Shown piece by piece: positions 63,655 through 64,000 of a stretch of 64,000 bases of DNA. Where the stretch lies: contig NZ_CP013422.1 in assembly GCF_001718695.1 (NCBI RefSeq), forward strand, positions 1,240,001-1,304,000, given 5' to 3'. The notes beneath the pieces were generated by a model that saw nothing but the letters and a program-made list of their open reading frames with translations, was not told the origin of the DNA and made no database searches. Both the position numbers and the translations under genes were made by a program. Within the stretch, counting starts at the first letter, position 1, and every line of letters starts with the position of its first letter. This DNA is from Burkholderia ubonensis (GTDB lineage: Bacteria > Pseudomonadota > Gammaproteobacteria > Burkholderiales > Burkholderiaceae).

Positions 63655-64000
63655 TCAGAACTTGTGGCGAATCGCCGCGCGCACGGCGAACTGGTTCGGC
63701 GACGACGACGGGCCGTCGGTGCCGACCACGTAGCCGCCGTCGGCGGCCGTGCCGGTCCGGTCGCCGGCGACCTTCTGCCACGCGCCCTGCAGATACACGT
63801 CGGTGCGCTTCGACAGGCTGTAGTCGGCCATCAGGCCCACGGTGTGGTACTTCGGCTTGATCGAGCCGGTCGCGGCGTCGAACTTGCCGTCCGTGTACAC
63901 GTACTGCGCGCCGACGAAGAAATCAGACGTCAGCTGGTACTTGCCGTTGATCTCGAAGTTCTGGAACTTGGTCGCGGTCAGGCCAAGGCCCGAGAACGTC
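63655..64000 (-). CDS. OmpC-type porin, C-terminal part (5' end beyond window)
   Basis: The last ~115 residues of a porin, ending NQFAVRAAIRHKF with the terminal phenylalanine. Preceding strands (FFVGAQYVYTDGKFD, LSKRTDVYLQGAWQKVAG) match the Burkholderia porin family and resemble those of the porin at 7058. The N-terminus is outside the window. Confidence 0.9.
   Translation of the reverse strand, partial: TFSGLGLTATKFQNFEINGKYQLTSDFFVGAQYVYTDGKFDAATGSIKPKYHTVGLMADYSLSKRTDVYLQGAWQKVAGDRTGTAADGGYVVGTDGPSSSPNQFAVRAAIRHKF

Noticed and set aside
1..64000. tRNA, rRNA, insertion sequences, integrases or CRISPR arrays
   Set aside because: None recognised on reading both strands; no transposase-like product or regular spacer-repeat array was seen.

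Overview
The window is high-GC, densely coded DNA. Codon use strongly favours G or C in third positions, and several gene sets are typical of Burkholderia: OmpC-type trimeric porins, PenA-like class A beta-lactamase, many LysR regulators, and an mgtA-type ATPase. A Burkholderia cepacia complex organism is the best guess. The accessory-metabolism flavour would suit a secondary replicon, but that is inference. No rRNA, tRNA, CRISPR array, insertion sequence or phage gene was seen.

Layout. 1-3.7 kb: end of a CBS-domain protein, a MarR regulator, a ClC channel with CBS domains, and a small secreted protein with a strong terminator. 3.8-7 kb: ppnP, then a LysR regulator divergent from a collapsed M20 amidohydrolase remnant and an MHS-type MFS symporter. 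7-12.2 kb: a minus-strand run of a three-part membrane alcohol/sugar-acid dehydrogenase (subunit 3, GMC flavoprotein, tri-heme cytochrome c), DoxX and a porin. 12.5-20.8 kb: a 2017-residue bacterial alpha-2-macroglobulin followed 7 bp later by pbpC. 21-27 kb: a lipoprotein, a Bcr/CflA exporter, a Met/Gln-rich secreted protein, a GltI-like binding protein and a subtilase lipoprotein. 27-33.6 kb: mgtA behind a long leader with two small ORFs, a small winged-helix regulator, a LysR regulator, and a PbpG-like endopeptidase. 33.7-41.7 kb: a marR-isochorismatase-DHA2 exporter operon, a frameshifted MocR regulator, a YdeP-type molybdopterin oxidoreductase with a bestrophin, and a lipoprotein. 41.8-48 kb: an orphan oligopeptide binding protein, mntH, a Tat-exported bicupin oxalate decarboxylase, and hipBA. 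48.2-55 kb: a complete RpiR-ddpX-ddpABCDF D-alanyl-dipeptide uptake and cleavage operon. 55-64 kb: a GlsB-like membrane protein, a lower-GC islet (LysR, NmrA, decayed marR, membrane protein, pilin-like protein), a LysR, a class A beta-lactamase homologue lacking its catalytic serine and lysine, an NlpD-like lipoprotein, a 36-residue membrane peptide, a LysR, a SnoaL-like protein and the end of a second porin.

Envelope functions recur: pbpC, pbpG-like, ddpX/ddp transport, the beta-lactamase pseudoenzyme and the NlpD-like activator all concern peptidoglycan. The most noteworthy points are the beta-lactamase-fold protein with S70, K73, S130 and N132 all replaced, a 28-bp extended dyad shared by an intact marR operon and a decayed marR copy 24 kb away, the hipBA promoter with three operators at an exact 26-bp period, and the mgtA leader with a CxxC mini-peptide.
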